Below are positions 45,013 to 53,312 of a stretch of DNA of 64,000 nt, one piece after another. The notes below the pieces were generated by a model. It made no database searches. It saw nothing but the letters and a program-made list of their open reading frames with translations, and had not been told where the DNA came from. The stretch is from assembly GCA_022821585.1 (NCBI GenBank), contig JAJEDI010000066.1, positions 1 to 64,000 of the forward strand. The letters are read 5' to 3'. Position 1 is the stretch's first letter. Every line of letters begins with the position of its first letter. The translations under genes and the position numbers were made by a program. This DNA is from Caldilineaceae bacterium (lineage in GTDB: Bacteria > Chloroflexota > Anaerolineae > Caldilineales > Caldilineaceae).

Positions 45013-45287
45013 TGACAGATCATCTTATTGCGATATTGATCGCTGACCTGGTAGCCATCCTGGTCCTGGTCGGCACAGGCTTGATCGGCTACGGCAAGCT
45101 GAACCAGCGCGTGGCGAACCTCGAGGAGGAGCGCGGCGTGAAGAATCTGAGCGAAAGATTCGGCGAGCTGCATAGGGACCACCTCGCGCTCGACAGCAAG
45201 GTCGACTCCATCGCGCGTGACTTGAACCGCGTCATTGGGATTCTCAGCATGGCGCATCCGGACGCGGCGCGTAGTTTCGACGACTGA
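45006..45287 (+). CDS. Membrane-anchored coiled-coil protein
   Basis: 93 residues. One transmembrane segment (HLIAILIADLVAILVLVGTGLIGYG) is followed by a coiled coil (LNQRVANLEEERGVKNLSERF and following). Such proteins in phages are holin-like, spanin-like or hypothetical. No lysis enzyme is nearby, so the role is open. It overlaps its neighbours by 7 nt and 1 nt (TGATG), a tightly coupled cassette. Confidence 0.7.
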   Translation: MVMTDHLIAILIADLVAILVLVGTGLIGYGKLNQRVANLEEERGVKNLSERFGELHRDHLALDSKVDSIARDLNRVIGILSMAHPDAARSFDD

Positions 45288-45388
45288 TGCCTGAGTCCTG
45301 GCAGCGAGATTTGATGCTTATCATGCTGACGCTGGTGTCCGCGGGCATGCTGTACGCGCTCGTGGCGTGGTGTGGAGTTCTGATATGA
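45287..45388 (+). CDS. 33-residue transmembrane microprotein
   Basis: A tiny frame, MPESWQRDLMLIMLTLVSAG..., with one membrane span covering residues 9-32. Its ATG overlaps the previous stop (TGATG) and its TGA overlaps the next ATG (45385), so both borders are translationally coupled. This argues for a real gene even though it is very short. Function unknown. Confidence 0.6.
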   Translation: MPESWQRDLMLIMLTLVSAGMLYALVAWCGVLI

Positions 45389-46188
45389 GCGACGGGCAAG
45401 AGCGGGACGAAGAAACCGAGGAGGGCCTTGGCGTCGAGCCGCAGGCAGTGGCCGGCGCTGTGGTTGCGGCCGGGGTAAAGAGCGGCAAGAAAATGATCGG
45501 CGCGGTAGCAAGCCTGGCCGTGACGGCGCTGATCGGATCGGCTGCGGTCTTCTTCTGGCCCGACCGGCAGAGCCAGGTTGTCGGCGTGCCGACGTGGACG
45601 CCGGAGCCGTCGGCCATTCAGCCGGCGCCTCCGGACATCAACCGGCCGGCTGTGCAGGTTGTGGAGGTGCAGCCGCAGGAGACCGAGGCGGACCGCATCA
45701 TCATGCAGCAGATACAGCAGCTAACCACGGCTATCGACAACCTGGCCGCCGAGGTGCACGTGTCGTCCGGAACGCAGGCGGCGCCAGCCGCCGGGCATGT
45801 ACAAGATGTAGTCACGGCTGCAGCTGCAAAGCCACTGGATGTAGTGGTCGAACCTGCCGCGACTTCGGCGCTGTCCATTTGGGAGGACGGCGGCGGGTGC
45901 TGGACGCCGGCAGACATTTCGGTGCTCCATCTGTGCGGGGCCGATGCGGGCGACGGCTACGTCGTTCGCTGGATAGGCGTTGCCGGCGACTCGCGCGGGC
46001 CGGAGATCCCTGACAGCGACTATCTGGCAGTCCGCGGCGAGGGCGACCAGCTGGTGTGGGCCGGCAACCATCCGGCGACGGGTGAGGCGGTTACAGTGAC
46101 GTACTGGGCGGCGGGGCACGTGCTGGCAGTGCATTCAGCGGGCCGGCTGCTGTTCCGGATCGACAGAAATCACGGTGTCGTGCGTTAG
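45385..46188 (+). CDS. Single-span membrane protein with exported C-terminal domain
   Basis: 267 residues. Acidic N-terminus, a membrane span at about residues 37-58 (MIGAVASLAVTALIGSAAVFFW), a coiled coil (ETEADRIIMQQIQQLTTAIDNLAAEV), a linker, and a C-terminal domain from SIWEDGGGCWTPAD on. The final segment (TGEAVTVTYWAAGHVLAVHS, then RLLFRIDRNHGVVR) aligns with the end of the 44203-45012 protein. ATGA start overlap with the 33-residue gene. No family recognised. Confidence 0.7.
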   Translation: MSDGQERDEETEEGLGVEPQAVAGAVVAAGVKSGKKMIGAVASLAVTALIGSAAVFFWPDRQSQVVGVPTWTPEPSAIQPAPPDINRPAVQVVEVQPQETEADRIIMQQIQQLTTAIDNLAAEVHVSSGTQAAPAAGHVQDVVTAAAAKPLDVVVEPAATSALSIWEDGGGCWTPADISVLHLCGADAGDGYVVRWIGVAGDSRGPEIPDSDYLAVRGEGDQLVWAGNHPATGEAVTVTYWAAGHVLAVHSAGRLLFRIDRNHGVVR

Positions 46189-46210
46189 GACAGCACACGC
46201 GCGGCCGGCG

Positions 46211-46224
46211 TTTACCCGGGTAAA
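46211..46224. promoter_or_regulatory. Perfect 14-bp palindrome
   Basis: TTTACCCGGGTAAA lies 59 bp upstream of the next gene. It is an operator-like dyad in an otherwise featureless 94-bp gap. A 15-codon frame (46239-46286) also ends overlapping that gene's ATG. Confidence 0.35.
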
Positions 46225-46282
46225 TGTAGAGAGTCAGCATGCGATTTGAGCTGCAGGTCAAGAAAGCCACAGAGGAGGAACA

Positions 46283-46522
46283 ATGAGGCCGTCTGAACGA
46301 CTGCTGAAGTGGTTTCCGGGCGCGCATCCGGAGAAATTCGTAAACGAAATTCAGGCGCGTTTCCGCGAGTTTGCGATCGAAATGGACGAGCTGCTGCCGG
46401 AGTCAGCGGAAAAGACCACCGGCCTTCGCAAAATCTTGGAAGGTAAAGACTGTATGGTCCGGGCGGCCCTCGAGGCCAACGAGACCGGATGGCTGCCGCC
46501 TCGTGAAGGCCCGCAGCCGTGA
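46283..46522 (+). CDS. Acb2/Tad1-like hairpin-domain candidate (anti-CBASS?)
   Basis: 79 residues. The core, FREFAIEMDELLPESAEKTT followed by GLRKILEGKDCMVRAAL, has the two-helix pattern with a Pro-[DE]-S turn and conserved Leu/Arg/Lys/Glu/Ala positions seen in small phage Acb2-like proteins that bind cyclic nucleotides and block CBASS. I recall actinophage homologs with LLEAKDAAVRAA. This assignment rests on pattern memory and needs profile search. GAGGAGG precedes the ATG. It sits in the accessory island between terminase and portal. Confidence 0.5.
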   Translation: MRPSERLLKWFPGAHPEKFVNEIQARFREFAIEMDELLPESAEKTTGLRKILEGKDCMVRAALEANETGWLPPREGPQP

Positions 46523-46713
46523 AGCGCGGCACGACAATCTCGCGCTTCCTCAGGCCCGGCGAAAAGCGTCCTGGAGAAATACGGGTACCGCACAGAGACC
46601 CACTTCCCTTCGGATTCTTTGCCGCTCGAGAGACAGCCGTCGCCCAAGGGCCTTCGGAGCTGAGAATCCGAAACAGAGCCGGAAAAACGCTGAAGTCTCG
46701 AAAACAGGGCTGA
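46519..46713 (+). CDS. Small basic hypothetical protein (doubtful)
   Basis: 64-residue frame starting at GTG, overlapping the previous stop (GTGA). It is rich in Arg/Lys with no clear domain. The overlap supports translation, the composition does not. A gap of 99 bp without signal follows. Confidence 0.3.
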   Translation: MKRGTTISRFLRPGEKRPGEIRVPHRDPLPFGFFAARETAVAQGPSELRIRNRAGKTLKSRKQG

Positions 46714-46812
46714 GACGGCCGAATTTGGCCTGAATGCAGAAATTCGACCGCACAGGAGCCGTTCTAAGCGCTTTTTCCAGCTATTAGGTTATCTAGGTAC
46801 CCCCACTAAAGT

Positions 46813-46968
46813 ATGTCGAAAGCGGACTATCTCTTTCTTGCCATGATAACGCTGGGCCTGGCTCTGGGCCTGGCCTATGTCTTTGTCGGCTATGGCTGGG
46901 ACAGTGCCATCCTCTACACCGGGGTCGTCTTCTTCGCCGCCGGCGTGATCGGCGGATTGCGCAAATGA
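46813..46968 (+). CDS. 51-residue two-span membrane protein
   Basis: Frame MSKADYLFLA to GVIGGLRK with two hydrophobic segments (residues 6-26 and 31-48). Its stop overlaps the portal start (ATGA). The size and double span resemble a small holin or membrane anchor, but no lysis neighbour is present. No strong ribosome binding site upstream. Confidence 0.55.
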   Translation: MSKADYLFLAMITLGLALGLAYVFVGYGWDSAILYTGVVFFAAGVIGGLRK

Positions 46969-49010
46969 GCGGCTTCCTGCGCCAGCTCCTCCCCGATCGG
47001 CAGAGCCGGCACAACAGCCCGCGCGTAGTCAGCGACATTGACCTCGAGGAAGCGCTGGGCGTGGACGGGCGGTCGAACACCGGCCGCCGCGCGGCGAGTC
47101 CGGACACGGCCATGACGATCGCCACCGTCTTTGCCTGCGTCCGCATTTTGAGCAACAACATCGCGCAGCTGCCGCTGCGCGTCTACCGCACCGACAGCCA
47201 GGGCCGCCGCGAAGAGGCGACCAATCATCCGGCCTGGCCGCTGCTCATGGGCAAGCCAAACCCGCTGATGCGGCCGTTTATCTGGAAACAGACCACCTTC
47301 TCTTCGGTCCTCCTGCGCGGCAACACCTACAACCAGATCGAGTTCGCCGGCGACGGCTGGCCGTCTGCACTGTGGCCTCTGCACACGGCCGCCATGAATG
47401 CGCGGCTCGAGCGCCGCGAACCGATATACGACTACAGCGCGCAGCCGGAGGACAAGATCAGGTCGGGCATAATCGCGCCCGGGCGCGTCCACCATCTGCG
47501 CAGCATGGCCAACGACGGCTTTCTCGGCCGCTCGGTGGTCCGCCAGGCGATGAACACGCTGGCGCTGACCATGGCTGCCGAGGAGTTCGGATCGCGCTTT
47601 TTCGGCGACGGCGCGCAGCCAGGCGTGGCCCTGTCGCATCCGAGCACGCTTTCTCCGGAGGCGGCGGAACGGCTACGCAAGAGCTGGGACAGCCGCCACA
47701 AAGGCCTCGACGGCGCGCACAAGACTGCCGTCCTCGAGGAAGGGATGACGGTCGAGCGGATCGGCATTCCGCCCGAGGAGGCGCAGTTCCTCGGCACGCG
47801 CACATTCCAGACGCTGGAGATCTGCAGGTGGTTCGGCGTACCGCCGCATATGGCGTACGACCTCGAGCGGGCCACATTCAGCAACATCGAGCACCAGTCC
47901 ATGGCCTTCGTGCAGGACAGCCTGATGCCGTGGATCGTGAATCACGAGGAGCAGCTCAAGGCCGACGTCATCGAGCGCGAGGGATATGAGAGCAACGTCT
48001 GGGCCGAGTACGACGTCAACCAGCGCCTGCGCGGCGACCGGCTCACAAGGGCCCGGGCAAATCAGATCGAGATGATGTACGGGCAACTCTCGCCGAACGA
48101 GGCCAGAGCAAAAGAAAACAGGCCGCCTTATACTGGTGGCGATCAGATGTTCATGTCGGGGAATCTGGTTCCCATCGAGCAGGTGGGCGCGAAGCGAAAG
48201 CCGGCAAGTAGCGACAACCCTGACGAGAGCAGCGCCAGGCCGGCGGAAGCGGAGCGCCGGCAACGCGAGGAGCGCGACGACAGTGACGTGCAGGCGCTCA
48301 GGGACATGTGGTTCGACGCCAAGCGCACGCTGGAGGACCGGCTGGAGCGCCTAATCAGCTACGAGACGGAAGCCGTTTCGGAATCGCTCGAGAGCCGGAC
48401 GCTGGCGATGTTCCTCGTCTGGCTCGACGGATTTTACAGCGACCTGGCGGCCGAGGTAATTGCGTCTCTGCAGACGCCGATGCGGCGCATGGCGGTGAGG
48501 ACGGCGCGGCGGGTCGTGATCGACCTTGACGAGTCGTGGACCGCAGATCTGCGCGGCGAGATGGAGGCCTTCGCCGACGAGGCCCTGGCCGTCATGGCAG
48601 ACGGCTACTGCGCTTCGCACCGCCGGCAGCTCGATGCTCTGGCAGACGATGAAAACGGCGAAGTGACAGAAGCTGCGGCCCGGACTGCAGTGGAGGAAAG
48701 GCTGAACGGCTGGCTGGAGACCGAGGCAGACCGCAAAAGCCACAAGACCGCATTCGAGATCGGCAACGCGGTCGCCATGGCGGCAATGGCCGCAGTGGGC
48801 ATTGTTTCGGTGGCCTGGGCGGCGCGGGGGGACTCATGCAAGTACTGCCGTGCGCTGGACGGACAGGTGATCGAGATCGGGAAGGACTTTGTGCCGGCAG
48901 GCGGCAGCGTGACGGCCGCGGACGGCGAGAGCATGACGGTCAACTGGAGGCGGGGACATCCGCCGCTGCACGAGAAGTGTGACTGCGGGACCCGCGCGGT
49001 GAGGGAGTAA
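46965..49010 (+). CDS. Portal protein fused to a MuF/SPP1 gp7-like domain
   Basis: 681 residues. Residues 1-400 are an HK97-type portal (TIATVFACVRILSNNIAQLPL, KTTFSSVLLRGNTYNQIEF-like segments, GVPPHMAYDLERATFSN). After a polar linker (about 400-440) comes a helical region, then a C-terminal module (about 590-680) with DSCKYCRALDGQVIEIG and RRGHPPLHEKCDCGTRA, the Cys/His pattern of minor head proteins. The fusion puts portal and head-morphogenesis functions in one chain. Some phages encode them separately. The next gene starts 4 nt after the stop. Confidence 0.9.
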   Translation: MSGFLRQLLPDRQSRHNSPRVVSDIDLEEALGVDGRSNTGRRAASPDTAMTIATVFACVRILSNNIAQLPLRVYRTDSQGRREEATNHPAWPLLMGKPNPLMRPFIWKQTTFSSVLLRGNTYNQIEFAGDGWPSALWPLHTAAMNARLERREPIYDYSAQPEDKIRSGIIAPGRVHHLRSMANDGFLGRSVVRQAMNTLALTMAAEEFGSRFFGDGAQPGVALSHPSTLSPEAAERLRKSWDSRHKGLDGAHKTAVLEEGMTVERIGIPPEEAQFLGTRTFQTLEICRWFGVPPHMAYDLERATFSNIEHQSMAFVQDSLMPWIVNHEEQLKADVIEREGYESNVWAEYDVNQRLRGDRLTRARANQIEMMYGQLSPNEARAKENRPPYTGGDQMFMSGNLVPIEQVGAKRKPASSDNPDESSARPAEAERRQREERDDSDVQALRDMWFDAKRTLEDRLERLISYETEAVSESLESRTLAMFLVWLDGFYSDLAAEVIASLQTPMRRMAVRTARRVVIDLDESWTADLRGEMEAFADEALAVMADGYCASHRRQLDALADDENGEVTEAAARTAVEERLNGWLETEADRKSHKTAFEIGNAVAMAAMAAVGIVSVAWAARGDSCKYCRALDGQVIEIGKDFVPAGGSVTAADGESMTVNWRRGHPPLHEKCDCGTRAVRE

Positions 49011-49013
49011 GGA

Positions 49014-49367
49014 ATGACGAGCCTGGCAATTGTGGCGGACCGCTCGCTCAAGAATATCGACGCGGACGCGGTAGCGCCGATCGGCGGGGCGAAGGTCGCG
49101 TTGACAGAGGGCGCCGACTACTTGCTGCAGCATGCGATGGTGGACGAAAACGGCGTCGAATGGACGGTGGGGATGCATCACTACGTCTGCATCGTCCAGC
49201 TCGCGAGCAAGCCGGTGGCCGCGGCGGACCTGCTTCGAGCCAGGCAAGCCGCCATTCTTCTTTTGCCGGGTCAGGAGCCGAAAGACTACCAGCCGGCAGC
49301 AGGCTTGACAGGCTACATCTGGTCTCCGTACGGACCGGTTGCCGTCAGCATCAATCCGAGTCGGTAG
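49014..49367 (+). CDS. Hypothetical virion-region protein
   Basis: 117 residues, soluble, starting 4 nt after the portal gene and 11 nt before the next. Segments VALTEGADYLLQHAMVD and PAAGLTGYIWSPYGPVAVS are the most conserved-looking. The place between portal and protease suggests a head-related role, but no family is recognised. Confidence 0.6.
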   Translation: MTSLAIVADRSLKNIDADAVAPIGGAKVALTEGADYLLQHAMVDENGVEWTVGMHHYVCIVQLASKPVAAADLLRARQAAILLLPGQEPKDYQPAAGLTGYIWSPYGPVAVSINPSR

Positions 49368-49377
49368 GCCTGGGAAC

Positions 49378-50157
49378 ATGACTGAAAAGCGCATTACGGC
49401 TGTCGATGAGATCCTAAACCTGGACGCCAACGCGGACTATCTTCTGGTTGTGCGCGGGGCCCAGGCCGACGTGAAGCGGATTCTGGTGCGCCGGCTTCCA
49501 GCTCTTTTCGACATTCACGACAACATCGCCGATGAGCTGACCTCGCTGGCCGGCATAGACCGGCTAGCGATCTCCGACGAGGGAGCGCCGGGAGCGCCCC
49601 AGAAGTTCGTGAAGCTGTCGACGCTGCGGTCGTTCTTCCTGGACCTGTTCGACCTGCATGACGACGTGCCGACTGAGCTGACAGAGGCGGCCGATCAGGA
49701 CCGGCTGCTGATTTCCGACGAGGACGAGCCGGGAGACCCTCAGAAGTTCATTACCGTCAAGAATTTTGGCAAGAAAATCAGGTCCGGGCTCCTGCAGTAT
49801 GAGGTCCTGGCGGCCGAGTACAACGTGGGCGCCGACGTCTTCGCCCAGAACGTCTCCCACAACCTGGGCAGGCCGCCGGTAATGGTTTTTCCGGTCCTCG
49901 TCTGCAAGCAGGCGCAGCACGGCTACAGCGCCGGCGACGAAGTGTATGTCACCGCTTGGGGACCGGCTCCGGCCGACGGCCAAAGTCGCTATTACACGCT
50001 GAGCATTATAAGCGCCTCGGCAACGCAAGTGACGGTTGCCTTTACTGGAACGAGTTCTCCTATGAAATTCATCTACATCCCAAACAAGAGTACGGGTGAT
50101 CTTACATCGGCCAACAGCAACAACCACTGGAAACTGAAATTCATGGTGGTCGGATAA
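49378..50157 (+). CDS. Putative virion fibre-like protein with repeated motif
   Basis: 259 residues. Two copies of a 44-residue motif, DRLAISDEGAPGAPQKF and DRLLISDEDEPGDPQKF with flanking FDxHDxxxxELT, lie at about residues 44-87 and 88-131. Related DRL-ISDE-PG-PQKF units occur in phage tail-fibre and spike proteins. A beta-rich C-terminal domain (about 145-259) may be a binding module. The stop overlaps the protease start (TAATG). Confidence 0.6.
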   Translation: MTEKRITAVDEILNLDANADYLLVVRGAQADVKRILVRRLPALFDIHDNIADELTSLAGIDRLAISDEGAPGAPQKFVKLSTLRSFFLDLFDLHDDVPTELTEAADQDRLLISDEDEPGDPQKFITVKNFGKKIRSGLLQYEVLAAEYNVGADVFAQNVSHNLGRPPVMVFPVLVCKQAQHGYSAGDEVYVTAWGPAPADGQSRYYTLSIISASATQVTVAFTGTSSPMKFIYIPNKSTGDLTSANSNNHWKLKFMVVG

Positions 50158-50861
50158 TGGAACGCTGGCGAGTAATACCCGGCGGCCCCCGTCTCGAGGT
50201 GGAGCGCCGGGCCGACGAAGCTGAAGAGACGATGCCGAGGCTGAAGGGATACGCCACGGTCTATGGCGCTAAGACCGTGACCTTTTGGGACCAGTGGCGC
50301 GAGGTAGTGCAGGCCGGCGCGTATGACGATTCGCTGCGCGCCGACGTCGACGAGATCTGCACGCTGTGGCAGCACGACAGCCGCGAGCCGCTCGGCCGCG
50401 TCAGCGCGGACACGATGCGCGTATGGTCCGACGACGTCGGCGTCGGCTACACGTTCGACCCGCCGGCGACCGCGGCAAACCGCGTCGAAAGCATAGACCG
50501 CGGTGACGTGTACCAGTCCTCGATCGGCTTCGACGTGCTCGAAGACGACTGGGCCCAGGACGACGAAGACGAGGAGCTGTGGCTGCGCACGATCGTCAAG
50601 GCGGCCATGTGGGAAGCGTCGCCGGTCACCTGGCCGGCGGTGCTGGGCACCAGCGTGGGGCTGACCTCGCGCTCCCGTAGTCATGCCGGCGTGGCGAGGC
50701 CCGCGCTGCCGGCAGACCTTGAGTGGCAGGAGGAGGCGGGCCGCATGGTAATCCGCCGGCGGACCCAGAGCCAGGGCGTGGACCTGGCCGCGTCGGCGCG
50801 GCTGGCGAGGGCGAGGGTCGATGAGGCGCTGGCCGGAATGATGGCAGAACTGAGACGGTAG
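50157..50861 (+). CDS. Capsid maturation (prohead) protease, HK97 family S78
   Basis: 234 residues. Serine protease that cleaves head precursors. WQHDSREPLGRV carries the catalytic His, and YQSSIGFDV the catalytic Ser. The N-terminal KGYATVYGAKT strand is typical. It precedes the major capsid gene, the usual order. The C-terminal part (residues 175-234) is variable and may be scaffold-like. Confidence 0.9.
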   Translation: MERWRVIPGGPRLEVERRADEAEETMPRLKGYATVYGAKTVTFWDQWREVVQAGAYDDSLRADVDEICTLWQHDSREPLGRVSADTMRVWSDDVGVGYTFDPPATAANRVESIDRGDVYQSSIGFDVLEDDWAQDDEDEELWLRTIVKAAMWEASPVTWPAVLGTSVGLTSRSRSHAGVARPALPADLEWQEEAGRMVIRRRTQSQGVDLAASARLARARVDEALAGMMAELRR

Positions 50862-50887
50862 CGAAGGCACAACCAGGGAGGAAGGAC

Positions 50888-52267
50888 ATGGCAGAACAGG
50901 ATCAGATCAATCTGTTCCAGGAGGCGGCGCAGAATCTCTCCGAGGCGCTGCAGATCGCCAACCAGGCCACCGATGAAAACCGGGGCATGACGGCTGAGGA
51001 GCAAGTTCGGTTCAACCGCCTTTTTGACGCCGGCATGGACGGGCGCGAAGCGATGCGGACGCAACAGGCCAAGGACGCGGCCGCTAGGATCGCCAACATC
51101 GAAGGCGAGATGGCCGAGTTCATCAACTCGGGGGGCGCTGAATCGCCCACCCAGGCCAGGCGCATGACGCGCGCCTATCATGAGCAGTTCGACGCGCGCT
51201 CGGTGCCGTACCGCTGGCACGCGCAGGGCCCGGCGCACCTGCGATCTTCCGTGCCGCTGGAGAGCGAGGTGCCGAACCCGAACCTGGAAGAGGACTGGGG
51301 CAACATCCTCTCGCGGCGCAGCTCGGTCGAGTACCAGCGCGACATGGAGGAGTACCTGGCGACCTCGCCGAAGAACATGCGCGCCGCGCAGATGGACCTG
51401 GACGAGCTCGGCGGGTTCTGGCTGGCCCCGATCCAGATGAACAACGACATCCTCAAGATTGCAGACGACATGGTTTACATCCGCCAGATGGCCGATGTCA
51501 TCCCCCGAGTCGATGCGCAGTCGCTGGGAACGCCATATCTCGAGAAGGACCTCGAGGACGCCGACTGGAAGTCAGAGATAGGCAGGATCAAAGAGGCCAT
51601 CGGCAAGTTCGGCAAGCGGGTGCTGCGGCCCAAGGAGATGGAGAAGTACGTGGCCATGTCGTTCCGCGCCTCGATGCTGGTGCCGTCGCTGAGCGCCTGG
51701 CTGGTCGAGCGTCTGGGATACAAGCGCGGCATCACCGAGGAGCGAGCCTACTTCGTCGGCAACGGCGTGAATGAGGCGCTGGGCTGCATGGTGAACTCGC
51801 CGAACGGCATCGGCACGGACCGCGACGTCAGCAAGGGCAACTCCGCCACCGAGGTATCGCTCGTAGGCCTGCAGGCGGCAAAGTGGAGTATCCACAGCGG
51901 CTTCTGGGACGAAAACATGGCCTGGTTCGGCGCCAGGGAGTTCTGGCGGCAGGTCTCGACGATGCGCGGCACCGACGACCACCCCATCTGGCAGATGTCG
52001 CTGTCCTGGCGGGAGCCCGACCGCATGCTCTCCTTCCGCGCCTACATCAGCGAGTTCTGCCCGGCCGTATTCACGGCCAGCCAGTACGTGGGCATCCTGG
52101 GCAACTGGCGCCGCGGCTTCCAGATCGCCGACGCCTACGACACCATGATTCAGCGCGTGGACCAGCAATTCGCCACCGACAATCTTATCCTGTACATCAT
52201 GCGCGCCTGCACCGACGGCGCGCCGGTCCTGCCGCCGGCCTTTGCCCGCGTGCAGCTCGGAGAGTAA
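50888..52267 (+). CDS. Major capsid protein (HK97 fold)
   Basis: 459 residues. The N-terminal 100 residues are helical (delta/scaffold-like region). The fold starts around DELGGFWLAPIQMNNDILK, with IRQMADVIPRVDA, the E-loop-like GTPYLEKDLEDADW, and a C-terminal half with RVDQQFATDNLILYIMRACTDG. GGGAGGAAGG lies before the ATG. The protease gene lies immediately upstream. Confidence 0.92.
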   Translation: MAEQDQINLFQEAAQNLSEALQIANQATDENRGMTAEEQVRFNRLFDAGMDGREAMRTQQAKDAAARIANIEGEMAEFINSGGAESPTQARRMTRAYHEQFDARSVPYRWHAQGPAHLRSSVPLESEVPNPNLEEDWGNILSRRSSVEYQRDMEEYLATSPKNMRAAQMDLDELGGFWLAPIQMNNDILKIADDMVYIRQMADVIPRVDAQSLGTPYLEKDLEDADWKSEIGRIKEAIGKFGKRVLRPKEMEKYVAMSFRASMLVPSLSAWLVERLGYKRGITEERAYFVGNGVNEALGCMVNSPNGIGTDRDVSKGNSATEVSLVGLQAAKWSIHSGFWDENMAWFGAREFWRQVSTMRGTDDHPIWQMSLSWREPDRMLSFRAYISEFCPAVFTASQYVGILGNWRRGFQIADAYDTMIQRVDQQFATDNLILYIMRACTDGAPVLPPAFARVQLGE

Positions 52268-52321
52268 GACTGGACAGCTGCAGAACATGCGGCGCCGCTA
52301 AGCGCCGGGGGGAGAGTAGAG

Positions 52322-52768
52322 ATGGAAATTGTCACGGAAAGCCTGCATGACATCGTTCTGGCCGCACAGGCGGCCGCCAGCAACACGGACGCTGACAGCA
52401 GCGTGATCGACATGAGCGGCTTTGCCTGCGCGCTGTTCCTCGTCGACATCAGCGACAGCGCCGATACCGCCAAGGCCGAGATACGTGTGGAGGGATCGGA
52501 CAGCAAGACGACCGGCTTCAAGCGTCTCGACATTGAGGAGGTTTCGGCAACCGCTGCGAAGGCCGACGGACTCAACGGCAAGGTCCTCAGAGTGGAAGTC
52601 AAGAAGCCGCTGCAGCGCTATCTGCGCGCAAATCTGCTGTCCACCGTAGCCAACATCGCCTTCGGCCCGACACACGCCCTGCGCTACGCGGCGCGCGCTG
52701 TGCCGCCCAGGGGCACTGACGACGTCGTCGCTGAGGTGGTGGTCGCCGGACCGGCGTACAAGTCCTAA
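52322..52768 (+). CDS. Hypothetical head-region protein
   Basis: 148 residues, beta-rich, small and soluble, directly after the capsid gene. Candidate head-decoration or accessory protein by position only. GGGGGGAGAG precedes the ATG. Bases 52769-52925 downstream hold no gene. Confidence 0.6.
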   Translation: MEIVTESLHDIVLAAQAAASNTDADSSVIDMSGFACALFLVDISDSADTAKAEIRVEGSDSKTTGFKRLDIEEVSATAAKADGLNGKVLRVEVKKPLQRYLRANLLSTVANIAFGPTHALRYAARAVPPRGTDDVVAEVVVAGPAYKS

Positions 52769-52925
52769 GGCGTCTCAGCTGACCAGGTTTGTGCACGTTG
52801 TCAGTTTTCGGCCCTTCTGGAGCGCGCTCGAGGCGCTGCAGGCGGGCCCACGTGGATCCACTTAGATGTCGGTCAGCGCAGGCCTCGAAGCGGCCGCTAT
52901 ACAAAAAGCACAAAAGGAGGAGTAG

Positions 52926-53225
52926 ATGAAGGTAAATATGCTGGTCCACGGATCCGGACCCGACGGGGCGGTAAAGCCCGGCTCCGAAGTGGTAGTCTCC
53001 GACAGCCACGGAGAGGAGCTCATCGCCGGCGGTTACGCCGAGGAGGTGCCGGAGCCGGAACCTGAAGAACCGGCTGCCGAAGAGGCTCCGGAGCCGGAAG
53101 CCGATGAGAGTCCCGAAGGTGCGGATGCCGAACCCGTCGCGGATGAGCCGGCCGAAGTGACTGCGGAGCCGGAGCCCCAGAAGAAGACGACTCGCAGGCG
53201 GCGGACTGCAAAGAAGAGCGCCTAG
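52926..53225 (+). CDS. Small protein with acidic Pro/Glu-rich tail
   Basis: 99 residues. The N-terminal 40 residues resemble a compact beta fold (MKVNMLVHGSGPDGAVKPG, with EELIAGGYAEEV), also seen in the gene at 53313. Then comes a Glu/Pro/Ala repeat-like tail and a basic end (KKTTRRRRTAKKSA). AAAGGAGGAG before the ATG. Function unknown, perhaps a head-associated component. Confidence 0.6.
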   Translation: MKVNMLVHGSGPDGAVKPGSEVVVSDSHGEELIAGGYAEEVPEPEPEEPAAEEAPEPEADESPEGADAEPVADEPAEVTAEPEPQKKTTRRRRTAKKSA

Positions 53226-53312
53226 AGCCGCAGAGCTACCCTGTTTCGCGCTGGGCTCCGGCCGATCGCCGTGAGCGAAGGCCGAAACGGGCGCACAAAT
53301 GGAGGATTTGAC

